A stretch of 64,000 nucleotides of DNA from Branchipolynoe longqiensis. Taxonomy: Eukaryota; Annelida; Polychaeta; Phyllodocida; Polynoidae. The DNA is taken from assembly GCA_030323885.1 (NCBI GenBank), contig CM059202.1:47572849-47636848 (forward strand). Reading direction: 5' to 3'. The position numbers and the translations under genes were made by a program. The notes beneath the pieces are model-generated. The model was not told the origin of the DNA and made no database searches. It saw only the letters and a program-made list of their open reading frames with translations. Below, piece after piece: positions 1 through 10,725 of the stretch (positions are counted from its first letter, which is position 1; each line of letters begins with the position of its first letter).

Positions 1-1015
1 GTTAGTTTTTTGGGGGGGCCTCTAGGCATTGTATTTTTTGTTCTATTCTTATATTATTATGTTTAGTTGTTTCTTAGGGTTCTATGTTAGTGTTTTGGGG
101 TTTTCTTGGGGAAGAGTTTTCAGTTTTTTTTTTCTCTTAATTCTATACTAGCTTATTTTATTTACATGTCCATAGCCTGTAGTAATAGGTGTTTGAATTA
201 TGTTTTTTGATTTTGATTTGAATTTATATTGTTTGTTGGGTATGTTTATCTGGCTTTTATATTTCTGGTTGTCCCGCCCTTGGTGTCCAGTTGTGGGCTG
301 TTGAATTCACTCTGCCCTTGTGGTGCAGTTCAGTGGGTTTTCATTTTTTTTTGCACAAATATTTTTTTGTATGTTTTTAGGTCAGGGATTTGTCTTTCTT
401 TCACGTTTTGGCATTCATGCCTTGGCGGCCATTTCCAGTGTGCTCCTTTCATGGGCTTTGATCTGGCTTCTGGTCTGCCTTAGTAGTGGTGCCTTGCTTG
501 CTCTGGTGTCCCTTAGTGGTTGGGTTAGACGCTTAATGTCTTGGCTATATCCATATGCTAATGTTTTTAGGTGGATTATCCTTCTGTTTTCTAGTAGCTT
601 TACTTTAGTTCTTTTGTGTAGGTCATAAGTGGGGTGTAGTTTGTCTACTTTCAGGCAGATTTTCAGGGCCCTATTTTGTAGTATCTGCAATTTTTTAAGT
701 ATCTCTTTTTTAGCACCCATGTAGATTACATCCCCATAGTCAAAGTAGGGGAGTATCATGCCTTTGAAGATTTTTATTGACATATCTTGTGTCATATAGT
801 TTCTTAGTTTAGCAAATAGCCATAGTTTGTGATTTACTTTTTGTATGATTTTTGTTACACACAGATTGTAGTTTAGCTGGCTATCTAGTTCTAGGCCTAG
901 TTATTTGTAGTGATTTACACTTCCAATGTTTGGTTTCCTAGTGTGCATTGTAGGTTTCTTCCTGTGATTGCTGTGTGTGAGAAGAGTACAGTTTTAGATA
1001 TATTTGCATTGATGA
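1..1015 (-). mobile_element. LINE 3' fragment (reverse transcriptase C-terminus and 3' UTR)
   Basis: Read on the minus strand, 415-795 encodes 126 residues including 'ILPYFDYGDVIYMG' and 'LQNRALKICLKVDK', the conserved C-terminal region that follows the reverse transcriptase in CR1/Jockey-type LINEs. The same protein stretch is found in the longer LINE at 37930-38400, and the T-rich DNA at 1-230 matches that element's 3' untranslated region. Similarity fades near 1015. The window edge cuts the 3' end, and the catalytic part is absent, so this is a dead, 5'-truncated copy. Confidence 0.8.
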
Positions 1016-1714
1016 CAGTATACAAACTAATAAAGTAATTCCCTGCCTCACCTTTCTACCATCAATTATGTGATGTATAACGAATTATGCGAGTAGAAAG
1101 ACACAGAGTATGATGATAATTCTTTACGCAAGACCAGTGGCGCCACCTGCGGCCTCCTCACCTCCACCGGATGTAGACCATTGTCAGTCGCATCAGAGGA
1201 TTTCTTTTTTCTGATGTATTATGCGGGTAATAAGACCATGTTAAGTATATATGAGGGGGGGTCATACAAAGGTCCCCCAATTTACACAACCTCCACTTAC
1301 TGGTCAGTTAAACTTCGCGTTTTTACCTCGACATGGGTTACATTAAGTATTGTGCATGGTCACGCGCACATGTAAACTCACTGGGTGATCATCCCGCCAA
1401 CGTCTATCCCGGATTTTGGCCACTTCCTGATGGATCCTGATAGCAGTGTAAGTTTTACCAACAGTTAAACCATTTGCTTAACCCGCCCGCTTTACCAAAG
1501 CTTCCATTCAATTGCCTCTGTAAAGCTGCATAATCCCATGCTTCAAAGCCAAGCCTCATAACCTAGTTAACTTATACATTGGCCTACTGGTGCCCTATTT
1601 AAACATTTGTTTATGCATAAGTATGGAATATTAGTTAAGTTTACTAGAACCTGTTACTTTTGCTTTAATGGAAAATTCTAGTGGATCAGGTAGTTTTAAT
1701 TTTGCATAGTCTGT
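1016..1714. other. Unassigned interval
   Basis: No coding exon, tandem array or repeat family used elsewhere in this window could be recognised here. It is ordinary AT-rich sequence with a short GC-richer patch near 1140-1180. The upstream exons of the modular gene at 3317 must lie here or before the window, but none could be supported. Confidence 0.4.
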
Positions 1715-2110
1715 TTTTTTGTTTTCTGAGATAAATACATCTGTATATTAAATTGATTGTTGCAATGTACCTCACTTTTAAGTAACTTTTGTTTTTAATG
1801 GCTAAAGGTTTTAGCTATTTGAAACCCTTCTCTTAATTCTTGTGTAAATAATCCTGAATTGAAAAATGGCTGGAAGACCAGTGCTTCGGCACTGACGAGA
1901 CTTATTCAGCAGAATAAATGTATTTTACAAAAAGAAAAGCCCCCCAACAAACATTCAAAATTAGTTTTGTCAAGCATGCTAAAACTGACATCTTAGGCTT
2001 CAGCAGTAACCGCTTTTATTACATTGACTCAGTCACTTTATTACATTGACTCAGTCACTGATGCACTTAATTATGTTGACACATAGAAGGGGATGCTAAG
2101 TTTGTATCTA
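1715..2110 (-). mobile_element. Old MITE-A copy
   Basis: Internal landmarks of the MITE-A family are present in reverse order: a 'gagataaatacat' segment, 'ttttaagtaac', 'caaaattagttttg', 'aaaactgacat' and a 'gactcagtcac' segment. Both terminal repeats are too decayed to place. It carries an inserted short motif around 1870-1920 ('ggaagaccagtgcttcggca') that also appears at about 17405-17440 and 21140-21165. Confidence 0.5.
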
Positions 2111-2779
2111 GACTTCATTCAGTATATCAATTTTTGTTATTGAAATGTTGATTTATCTTCTTTCTTTTTTTTTTAAAGCCTGCCATATTAACATACCCTT
2201 CCTGTGTATGACTGGATGCTCAACAACTTTGTTGTGCATTCTGTCATACACTTCCTTAGTGTGAACCTTGTTTTCAAAGATATAACCATTTTCCTTAAAA
2301 GGTTGTTCATGATTTTTATTCTGATTAGATTTTTGTTTATGTTGGGTAATCATCTAATGTACCCCTATCCTGAGCTAACCTACTAACAAAAGCATGCATA
2401 GAGATACGCAATTAAACAATAAATCTATACCTCTGCATTTCCAGTTACTCACTGATACGGTAAGTATAATTGTAAAATATTGCCTAATTAACTAATGCTT
2501 TTTGAAAACTACTCGTATTTTAAAGGTAGTGACAATTGAAGAGTTTGGGTGCAAAAACCGACAAATCCATTTTGTTTCTCTATAAAATCAAATTTGTCCT
2601 GCTTTATAAGAAGTCTATCAAATACGTATTGCATTATATAGGGGAATGTGCTTGATTCTGTGGGGGGGGGAAACAAACCCGATTTAATTATCGGAATGAT
2701 GGCAGCTTCAGCTCAAATGCTGGTAGCCATGCTTTCATTTCAGCCTAAATGGTGGTTGTCAGTTTTTGCACCTGACCTT
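2111..2779. other. Unassigned AT-rich interval
   Basis: No feature could be supported. The short open frames at 2153-2386 on both strands overlap each other and contain only low-complexity sequence. Confidence 0.4.
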
Positions 2780-3041
2780 TCAATTGTAGACTGCTATAAA
2801 TATGGATGAAAGCGCAATATTCAATTGTAGACTGATACAAAAATGGATGAAAGCGGAATATTCAAGTGTAGACTGATATAAAAATGGATGAAAGCGCAAT
2901 ATTCAATTGTAGACTGATATAAAAATGGATGAAAGTGCAATATTCAATTCTAGACTGATATAAAAATGGATGAAAGCACAATATTCAATTGTAGACTGAT
3001 ATAAAAATGGATAAAAGCGCAATATTCAATTGTCAAGCCCG
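2780..3041 (+). repeat. 41-bp tandem repeat, about 6 copies
   Basis: The unit contains 'tgtagactgatataaaaatg' followed by 'gatgaaagcgcaatattcaa'. Units begin at 2780 and 2821 and continue at 41-bp spacing with a few substitutions. A stray partial unit lies at 3083-3113 after a 40-bp interruption. Confidence 0.85.
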
Positions 3042-3316
3042 TCTTTGAGACAAATAAGTGTTCACACTTCCTGTCTACCATTCGCTATATAAAAATGGAT
3101 AAAAGCGTAATGTTAAAAGCAGTTTAATTGTTAATATACAATGGTGAATACCCCCCCCCCCCGGACCCCCAAATTGAGAATTAAAGATGATCAATGAACA
3201 TAGTAAAAACTGTACATTTTGTATACAAGAGAATAAATATCTCCCCCCCCATCCACAACCATTTGCTTTTGATGTGCAGATTAATATTGCAAACAACTCC
3301 TCTTTGCCCACTACAG

Positions 3317-3489
3317 CAGCTGCCACGCTGATCGAGGTTACGCTGGATAATGTTACACCTGTTACAAAAGCCAAGTGCAAGTTTCCCTTTACCTTCAATG
3401 GCATGACATTTGTGGCCTGTACCAATGCTGGCACCACAAACCCTGCAAGCTTCTGGTGCTCTGTGCATTCTGTCAGCACGACTGCCCAA
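3317..3489 (+). CDS. Exon: fibronectin type II-like module of a secreted modular protein
   Basis: The frame beginning at 3319 encodes a Thr/Val-rich linker and then 'CKFPFTFNGMTFVACTNAG', followed by 'FWCS'. This is the C-x-FPF...C-T-x-x-G...WC signature of fibronectin type II modules, small disulfide-bonded collagen- or ligand-binding folds in extracellular proteins. The preferred acceptor is the CAG at 3314-3316 after a pyrimidine-rich tract, which gives a phase-1 start like every later exon. An alternative acceptor at 3277-3279 would start the exon at 3280 in phase 0. The donor CAA|GTAAGT at 3490 is strong but leaves phase 0, which does not join the next visible exon. The fourth cysteine would come from a missed exon, or from reading on to 3496-3498. 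There is no start codon or signal peptide here, so upstream exons are missing. Confidence 0.62.
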
Positions 3490-4119
3490 GTAAGTTGTTC
3501 AATCTTACCTATGGTACCAACAGTTCACCTGCGGAGCTTTTGATACCTTGATACCTTGATACCAAATATATGAAATTTGGAAGGCTGATTGCCTGTCATT
3601 CTGGTCCTACAATAGATAACTTTTACTATGACGGTTATGGTAATTTGTATCATTCTTGGATCCAAAGTTGGGACCTGAAGCCGTTCATGGTTTGGGCGTA
3701 TTCAGGGAGGGAGTTCCATCTATATACAATCCTGTGCCTGAAGGTGTTTCCTCAAGTCTAGATGTTTATTTGGTACCTTAGTTGATTAAGCAGGGGAAAT
3801 TTCAATCGTGGGCCGTTTAGTTTTTTCCTCATTCCACTGTTCCTTGTCCAATCCTAGTAATGCCGAGCACCAGCCGGGCTAGGTAGTGAAAAGTGGTTCC
3901 GGATTCTGCTGATATATGTCACTAGCTTAACTACTGAGCTATTCAACTGATTAATCTAATTTGTCACTAAGATGTGCTCAAATATATTTCAAATTCCCAT
4001 TTATCCTAGCCCGCTATATTTCATGTGATTGGGTGGTGTCATTTTTGGCGTCCTATGCAATTTCACCAACTATGTGCCAATATGGACACTGACCCCGGAC
4101 ACTGGAACCAGGAGTTCCA
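3490..4119. other. Intron start with no recognised exon; decayed SINE-A trace
   Basis: The stretch follows the donor at 3490. Near 3838-3900 the words 'aatgccgagcaccagc' and 'ggctaggtagtga' recall the body of SINE-A on the minus strand, but the rest is too decayed to delimit. A phase 0-to-1 exon would be needed here or slightly downstream to join the flanking exons in frame; I could not identify one. Confidence 0.35.
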
Positions 4120-4121
4120 AG

Positions 4122-4443
4122 TCTTCATCGGACTATGCAGCTTTAAAAGTGTCATTATTTAGATTTGCTTCTCCATATCTAACTTAGATAGTGATGCACT
4201 AATTGAACAATTGGTTCTGCATAGAAGGGGATGAGTCAATTTAATAAGTGTTACTGCTGATGTTTTGACGTACTTGGCAACACTAATTTGACATGTTTAC
4301 ACGTCAAATGTCTCACAACTTGGCCATTACAAAATAAGTTTCTTCAAACTAAAGTAGCGTATCTAGCCCTAATGATTAATCTAATGTCCCAGAAAAATTA
4401 ACCAAACTTGGAAAATCATCTGACTATGCAACTTTAAATACCA
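4122..4443 (+). mobile_element. MITE-A copy
   Basis: The left end reads 'catcggactatgcagcttta' and the right end 'catctgactatgcaacttta'. Between them are the family's internal markers: the 'atatctaacttagatagtga' segment, 'tgatgcact' and 'acatgtttacacgtcaaatg'. The left end is in the opposite orientation to the canonical left end, so this copy is rearranged or made of two pieces. It lies in the intron after the FN2-like exon. Confidence 0.6.
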
Positions 4444-4469
4444 AAGCATTTGCACGTCTCGCATGGTTG

Positions 4470-4736
4470 CCATTATATATATAATATTATATTTATTAAT
4501 ATACATATAGTAATATATATATATAATTAATATACATATATAAATATTATATATATATTAATATATATATATTTTATATATATATTTTATATTAGTGTGT
4601 ATATATATATTATATAATAGTGTGTATATATATTATATAATAGTGTGTATATATATTATATAATAGTGTGTATATATTATATAATATGTGTGTATATTTA
4701 TATTATATAATATTAGTGTGTATATTATATATACAC
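4470..4736. repeat. AT/TG-rich microsatellite region
   Basis: This is an irregular mixture of TATATA runs and 'tatataatagtgtgtatata' units. It borders the left terminal repeat of the following MITE. Confidence 0.8.
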
Positions 4737-4912
4737 ACAGTAAAGCCTCTCTAAATCGACCGACCATGGGACCGACTTTAAGTGGCCCATTTAGGGAGGT
4801 GGTCGGTTTAGAGTTGGAATATCCTTACAATGGTATTGTTGGGATCCAAATAAAGCGATCGATATAGGGGAGTGGTCGATCTGTGGAGGGGTCGGTATAG
4901 AGGTTTTACTGT
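4737..4912. mobile_element. Short MITE with mariner-like TA-flanked ends
   Basis: The left end 'acagtaaagcctctctaaat' and the right end 'ggtatagaggttttactgt' form imperfect terminal inverted repeats, each next to TA-rich flanks. The inside repeats 'ggtcggtttagag' in both orientations. At about 176 bp it has no coding capacity. A Tc1/mariner origin is inferred from the end sequence style and TA flanks only. Confidence 0.65.
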
Positions 4913-4975
4913 ATATATCTCCTTCACTACCTACTCACCGTCTTGTCTTGGTTTCTCCTCCCTCTCCACACACAG

Positions 4976-5176
4976 CTACCCTGAACAAGCCGGCAGTGAC
5001 AACGGCTGCGGGCACCTGCAACTTCCCCATGGATGTGGCTGGTCCGACAAACACCCGCATCCGCTTCTACGAGTGTTTGAATGCTTTCGAAGAGGCTTCC
5101 ACTGGTACAACGCCGACGGGCGCCGAAATGTGCATGGCGACCACTGGATCACTCATTGCCTGTCCCGTAGTCCAAG
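4976..5176 (+). CDS. Exon: second, degenerate fibronectin type II-like module
   Basis: A pyrimidine-rich acceptor (cacacacag, 4967-4975) opens the exon in phase 1, and CCAAG|GTGGGG closes it in phase 1 (201 bp). The frame from 4978 encodes the linker 'TLNKPAVTTAAGT' and then 'CNFPMDVAG', 'RFYECLNAF', 'AEMCMATTG' and 'IACP'. Cysteine order and the C-x-FP start resemble the module at 3317, but the second aromatic after FP is Met, the WC tryptophan is Met, and the last loop is short. It is therefore either a diverged FN2 module or a related kringle-like fold. The Thr/Ala linker at its N-terminus is typical of spacers in secreted mosaic proteins. GC content and codon use are clearly higher than in the flanking introns. 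Confidence 0.6.
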
Positions 5177-5904
5177 GTGGGGCGCTGCATGTGTCTATGT
5201 GGCGGAATAGTTTTAAGAAAATAAAAACTTATTTAAGACAAATCACCTGTTCCGACTTGTTTTTATTTGCGTCTACCCCCCTATCCCCCCAAACCTCACC
5301 TCCTTAAGCTAAGATTCCATGCTAGTCTCTTATCTGGCGCTCTGCTTTTTTGACGCTGTATTTTGTAAACTTGTTCAGATTTGCTAGACCTTAGATGTTG
5401 CTAGGATGTAAAACAACAAACAAATCATATTGGCTAACTGATGTTGTATTCTAGAATTTCTATTATATATATATATATAAGCACTTAAGCATCTTAAGAT
5501 ATCTATTTTTAAAGACTAATTGGCTGATGCCTTCTCTGATTTGGTAAGATTAAAATTGAGTAAATGATACATATTCAATCTGATTTTTAAATTTAATGTT
5601 TAATGAATGCCTAATGAATGTATAAGATGCATGTATTTGTGGGGTTCTTGCTTCTGGATAGCTTTGTAATGCACTAACCTTGGAGTGGGGGCCATGTAAT
5701 GGGCTCATTGCGCTTGATATCCAATCAACTAATGGCTTTCAAAAAGCACCCAATCAGAGCGCTTGTTGCATGTTGTTCTTAGGGGCCATCCAAAGTTATC
5801 AGCATGTTCACGGTCATACAAAGTGTACATTAGGGGAAGGGTATCAGTTCTGTAAGACTAACTGCAAGACATTATTTTAATGATTTAATGTTAGTGCTTT
5901 GGTG
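5177..5904. other. Intron; traces of a SINE-A tail only
   Basis: The words 'gaccttagatgttgctagga' at about 5388-5407, followed by 'aaaacaacaaacaaat', are the tail of SINE-A in + orientation. The upstream body is unrecognisable. A short (TA) run lies at 5462-5480. Nothing else could be supported. Confidence 0.5.
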
Positions 5905-5919
5905 GCATGGGGAGAATAG

Positions 5920-6230
5920 GACGTAGCTCAGGCAGTTGTGTCCACCGTTGAAGGTGTGGGTCATCCGACACATTTTCAGTTGGGGCTATTTTCCGTTCCA
6001 ACCAGTGGTCCATAACTGGTTCATCAAAGGCTGTGGTATATGCTGTCCTGTCTATGGGAAAGTGCATATAAAAGACCACCCCCCGCTTGCTGCTTGTCTG
6101 AAAGAGTATCCTATGTGGCGGCAATGGGATTCCTGCAAAGAAATGACAGAATTACCATATATTTGACATCAAATAGCCAATGAAAATCAATGTGCTCTAG
6201 AGGCGTTGTTAAATAAAACAACGTTTGTTG
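5920..6230 (+). mobile_element. SINE-D (mollusc-type tRNA-derived SINE)
   Basis: The head 'aggacgtagctcaggcagtt' contains an A-box-like tRNA promoter. The body carries 'ttccgttccaaccagtggtc', 'ggttcatcaaaggctgtggt' and 'aagtgcatataaaagacc'. It ends with 'gaggcgttgttaaataaaac'. The arrangement is the one I recall for a SINE common in gastropods and other molluscs. A second copy lies at 54815-55440. It has no coding capacity and would be mobilised by a LINE. Confidence 0.75.
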
Positions 6231-6324
6231 GCATGGGAGTTCTGGAAAGTTGTATTTTGCACGACCATGAAAATGTTGACTTTGGACGGCCCCCTTGTCC
6301 CTTTTGGTGATTGGACCTGAGGGA

Positions 6325-6655
6325 GTTAAAGCTGCAGTCCGATAACGCATCACATTCTCAAAACGTCGCCTAGATTTGATTCTACATATGCTTAATATAG
6401 TGCATCAGCACCTAAGTTAGATGTCTTGCTACATAGAAGGGAATACAGTGTCAATTTAATAGAATCAGTTACTAAAGTCCATGGGGTTAATTTTGGCATG
6501 GATGCCAAATTATTCTGCACGTTCGCACTTCAAATCCCTAGTTTAAAGTTAATCATTTAAAATAAAGTAACTTCAAAGGCTATTTATAACCATTTTAGTA
6601 TATATATCTAAGAAAATTGACACCTTAAACCATTGGACTATACAACTTTAAGTGT
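6325..6655 (+). mobile_element. MITE-A copy
   Basis: The left end is 'aaagctgcagtccgataacg' and the right end 'ccattggactatacaacttt'. Internal landmarks are 'agtgcatcagcacctaagtt', 'gtcaatttaatagaatcagt' and 'caaatccctag'. It is intronic. Confidence 0.75.
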
Positions 6656-7334
6656 CCTTAGTTCCCCCCCTCCTCTAGGCTACCATGACATTTTGTGGCA
6701 GCTATGCATGACTATAATGGCTCGACCCTTCCTTATATACCCCACAATGGAAGCCTTTTGGAAAGTTTCTACCTAACTGAATTCGCTTCTCCCTGGTATA
6801 ACCCTCTAGACCCTCCCCCCCCCCCCCACACACACCTTGCTCATCCATTCATGCACATTTAAGATAATTAAATGTAGCTGGATTCCAGGAGTTTGTGCTG
6901 TTAAAGAGGTTCAACTTGGCAGAGAACTAATTATGCTGAAGCCGACAATGCAACAAAAGGCGCGACTGGGCCTTGTAGACGGAATGTGTTAGAAGCCTAA
7001 CCGCATGAAGCTGCCATGGTCCTTTAATTAAAAAAAAACCCAAAGAAACCTCCACTCCCTCACTGCTAGTCTTGCCGCCAATGGTCAACGCAAAGCATCT
7101 GAGGTCAAGGTCGCTGGTCACGTGCTTGTTTTAGTCCCAGTTAAGCACAATATACCTCTAGCCTGGGGGAACCAACAATACAAAAATCAATAAAATGGCG
7201 GAATGCATCTGCATAACTGACCACCACACCGCATACCTTCAGAATCAAAGAAATAACCCAAAAATGCAGGGGTTTTTTTTGGGGTGGGGGTGAGTTATTT
7301 TTCTTTTCTTATTTTGGCTGGTTCCTTTTTGAAG
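6656..7334. other. Intron without recognised features
   Basis: The interval includes a C-run at 6816-6828 and ends in the pyrimidine-rich acceptor of the next exon. No additional exon or repeat family could be identified. Confidence 0.4.
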
Positions 7335-7586
7335 CCCCGAGTTGCTTCAAGATGAAGGAGAACATGCGCAACAGTGGCGCGACGTTCATAGCTGGCATCA
7401 CGACTCAGCCCTACTGTGAGACTCAGTGTCTGCTGATCGTGACGTGCATCGCCTATGAGTGGCAGAAGGTGAAGAATGAATGCTGGACCTTCGACAGCTA
7501 TGACGCTGATGACTTCGTCTCGGTGGACTCAAATGATTTCTATGAGAGGATTTGTGTTGCCACCACCACCACTACCGCCACCCCTG
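7335..7586 (+). CDS. Exon: PAN/apple-like module 1
   Basis: The acceptor after 'ggttcctttttgaag' and the donor CCTG|GTAGGT delimit a phase 1-1 exon of 252 bp (84 codons). The frame from 7337 starts 'PSCFKMKENMRNSG' and continues with 'GITTQPYCETQCLLIVTCIA', 'KNECWTFDSYDADD' and 'FYERICVATTTTTATP'. The T-x-x-x-C-x3-C-L...C...Y...C-W-x-F pattern, with a first and last cysteine framing the domain, fits PAN/apple modules, which bind proteins or sugars in extracellular proteins. The exon ends in a Thr-rich linker. Its length, phase and cysteine positions match the exon at 12075-12326, so the two are module duplicates. The upstream exon in the visible set also ends in phase 1, so splicing keeps the frame. 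Confidence 0.7.
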
Positions 7587-8935
7587 GTAGGTTGCGTGTA
7601 CATTGTAGGCTGGCTTCTGATTGGCTGGTTGGCTGGCTGGTCGTGACGGCAGTGTGCGTTAATTCAATTGAATTCACCCCTGTGTGGTTTTATAGAAGCC
7701 GACACCGAACCACAAACGTCTACTGTTCCAAGGAAGCTGCATTGGTAATGTGTTCAACCCGCGAAACCTACTACCTCTCTAAATAATGGACTTTTTATCC
7801 CTTTCTTTATTTTTAACACACTATTTTGTTACTTACAACCTTAGTTTTACCGGATTTGGCAAGTTCACCCGCAAGTCACTGATTTTTACTTTGTAATTTG
7901 ATGTTTTTGTTGCCTTACCTGGTCTTTATTTCTTTCCTCACTTCACTTTGCCTTTACTTTCACCTCACCCATTCACCAGCTTTGGCTTGAGGTGATAATC
8001 TGAAGAAATATTCGCTCAATATTCGCTCAATATTGGTCTCAAACATTGGCGAATGGCTTCAAATTACACTTCTGAACCATTCATATATGGGTCATTCTCT
8101 GAAACTGGGCACTACATATTTGATTTCCATATTAATTTTTTTTCCTTTTGGTAGCAAGGCAAATAATTGTTGCCTCCATTATGTTGGTAATACTACATAT
8201 ATTTAATCTATCACACAACTTAACATATGCTGTTCTGATTGTGCTAATGTGAAATTTATACAGACCATGCATTTAGCCAAATTTTAAAATTATTTTCCAG
8301 CTTTTTTTCTTGTGAGACATAAAATTGTGTTGGCTTAACAAATTCAAATAAGATTTGATTGATTTCAGTTAAGATGATCTGGATTTTTCTAAATTTCCAT
8401 GTCGCACGAGTGATTAGAACAAATAACTCCCATCTGTATAATGCCAAAACAAACTGAAATAGTTTTGTATATCAGTTAAAAAAACTGTCTCAAAAGGTGC
8501 TAAGCAAGATGGGACAAAACTTTGTCCATTGTAACGATCAACATACTATCTGCTTATGCATTTGCTCAGCAAAATAAACTTTCTTTTTAATTTCTTTTTT
8601 ATAAGATGGCGTTTCATAATCCCAACAGAATACATATTGAAGCAAATGTCCTTGTGCTTTCAGTGTAACCGTTTCTGTGGCGTTTTGTGTTAATCCTTAC
8701 AATGGAAAAAAAAAGAGTGATCACCTTTTGAGACAGGCTCATATGCACATCTAAACCATCACATAACCATGGATTCTATTTTCATTTTTGGTTTGCATGT
8801 CACATTTAAGACCCCAGTTTCAGCTAATTAACCATACGCACAGGTACCTAACATTGATATTCACTTTTAGGTGGCTGGTTCACTGCCTACTGGCACATAT
8901 TTAATGACCTCTTGAAACTGATTCTTCTCTTTAAG
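7587..8935. other. Intron without recognised exons
   Basis: AT-rich sequence with an imperfect duplication of 'atattcgctcaatatt' near 8009-8032. The antisense frame at 8256-8447 is low complexity and unsupported. Confidence 0.4.
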
Positions 8936-8974
8936 CGAGTGCAGGAGGTATGGCAACAGGTGCAGCTCCAGGAG
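8936..8974 (+). CDS. 39-bp microexon encoding a Gly/Ala-rich linker
   Basis: A good pyrimidine tract (ttcttctctttaag) precedes the exon, and GGAG|GTACAA follows it. It is phase 1 at both ends. Joined to a preceding G it reads A-SAGGMATGAAPG-G, a small-residue linker like those at the edges of the neighbouring module exons. The reading is an inference from splice signals and composition. There is no transcript evidence, and the donor is weaker than the others. Confidence 0.5.
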
Positions 8975-9059
8975 GTACAACCTTTGTGTATATAACCCAT
9001 TACAACTTTGTCCTACCCGTAATAACCTTAAGCTATTCATTGTCTTTTCATGTACTCGG

Positions 9060-9385
9060 CACAGTGGCCGAAACAGTAGAGCACAGGCCTCGCGTGTTGG
9101 AGATCGGGAGTTAGGTTCCTTGTCGAGTCAAACCAATGACTTATAAAATTGATACTTGTCACTCCCTAGTCTGGCACATGTGATTAATAGGATATGGCAA
9201 GGACTGGTTAGGTCAGTGTCAAGGTAATGTGACTGAGTGGGATATCAGGTCATGGTGCTGTCAGGCAGCCTTATTCCCAGTGGGGCAGCATTATAGTCGC
9301 CATGAGTGCATTGTCACAAGTCGGTACCCATCCTGATATGACCTTAGATGTTGTCAGGACGTGAAACTTTGAAAACCAGCCCCTC
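9060..9385 (+). mobile_element. SINE-A copy
   Basis: The head 'agtggccgaaacagtagagc' is followed by 'gagtcaaaccaatgacttat', 'gataatgtgactgagtggga', 'ccatgagtgcattgtcac' and the tail 'gaccttagatgttgtcagga'. It is a full-length but diverged tRNA-derived element within the intron. Confidence 0.85.
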
Positions 9386-9544
9386 ATTTTTGCTATGAAG
9401 TGATTAGTCCTTATCAGCATCAAAGACGTAACAATCTTTTACTATTTTAAGACAAATATAATCTCCCTGGTAAAAGAGGAAACCTGTTGCAGCACCTTAC
9501 TGATTTCAGATGAAAAGTAAGTGGAATTGGAAATGCATTGGCTG

Positions 9545-9885
9545 TGTTAAAGTTGCATATTGCGATAAAAGCATCACATTTTCAAACTTAAAATAATTAC
9601 ATAGATTTGATCCTAAATAGCTAACTCAAATACTGATGCACTCAAGCATCTGTGGACATTTTGAAGGGAATGCGGTGTAAATTGAACATAATCTGCTACC
9701 AATTAAGTCTGGTGTCCGAGTTTTGACAAGCTTTCCAAAATTAATTTTTAATGTTTGCATGAAGTAACTTATTTTTAAAGCAAACATGGAGATATTTGAA
9801 GTAGATTATAACATCAACTTAATATATTTATCTGAGGAAATGACAACCCCCCCTCAAGCCATCGGACTATGCAACTTTGATTAAT
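9545..9885 (+). mobile_element. MITE-A copy
   Basis: The left end 'aaagttgcatattgcgataa' and right end 'ccatcggactatgcaacttt' are the family's inverted ends. Internal markers 'tactgatgcactcaagcatc' and 'atatatttatctgaggaaat' are present. It ends about 45 bp before a candidate 12-bp exon. Confidence 0.75.
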
Positions 9886-9930
9886 AAGAATGTTTCTGTG
9901 CTAATCCAATTGTCTTTTTTTCTGATTTAG

Positions 9931-9942
9931 TGGGTGGAGCAG
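9931..9942 (+). CDS. 12-bp microexon encoding a Val-Gly-Gly-Ala linker
   Basis: A strong acceptor (tctttttttctgatttag) is followed 12 bp later by GCAG|GTAATC. The segment is phase 1 at both ends and would add V-G-G-A between phase-1 exons. The acceptor is among the best in the gene. Exons this short are rare, so the call rests on matching phase, composition and spacing with the 39-bp and 18-bp exons. Confidence 0.42.
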
Positions 9943-10294
9943 GTAATCTATGAAATAAGTTACATACCGACTGGTGTATGGTATACTTCAGTTCCACTTC
10001 AGTTCCACTAATTCTGCTTCTTCACTCTCTACACTATGTGTAGTGCATGGAGATTGGCATCTTCAGGGGGGATATTAGTGGATATAGGGAATTAAGCCTT
10101 GTAAGTGCGTCATCCAAAAATCTCAACTCCCCAAAAAAATACTGCCAACCCCCCCCCCAACAAAAATTAAGCCCACCAAAAACATGTACACATTTACAGC
10201 AAGTGCATGAAAGGTGTACAATACTGCTTAATGAATCTGGAATTCCCTGACAATTTTTGTGCCTCTTTAAAAAAAAAAAAAACTTATTTCTTTT

Positions 10295-10725
10295 GGCTCA
10301 TCATGCTGTCGGTCGTGATGCGACAGACTGCTTTCATTACTTGACTGCACTGTACATTTCATGAAAGCTGCCTGCAAAAGTCTTTGAAGTGCTGCTGGCT
10401 TTTGCAAGTTACCAGCGGCACTCTCTCAGGGAGCAAATAGAGGTTTCACACTAGCAAGAACATGTGGGACAGGCGCAAAACTATTTGTCCCTGCAGTGGC
10501 TGGTCGGGAGATGTTGGGAGTTCCATACATCAACCGCCCTTAATGCTGCCACAGTGACATGGTTTTCTGTTTAGGGTTTGCTCCCTTAGCCTTCGGTTCT
10601 GTCAAGAACCTGTACCACAAGGCAGTGGTTTACAACTTTGCAGGGCAGGTGCGTCAAAATCCCTGAGGTATTGCTATACCTGCAATACCTGCATACCCAT
10701 CTTTTGGCCAATACACCATTTCTAA
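10295..10725 (+). repeat. Dispersed repeat R1, copy 1
   Basis: It contains 'catgctgtcggtcgtgatgc', 'cttgactgcactgtacattt', 'gcaagttaccagcggcactc', 'ccctgcagtggctggtcggg' and 'ggtattgctatacctgcaat'. The same sequence occurs at 52035-52395 (-) and 55868-56315 (+). The small open frame seen in the other copies is broken here by a frameshift. The class is not recognised. Confidence 0.75.

Noticed and set aside
415..795. A host gene at the left edge
   Set aside because: The protein matches the LINE C-terminus at 37930-38400 and is part of a truncated retrotransposon.
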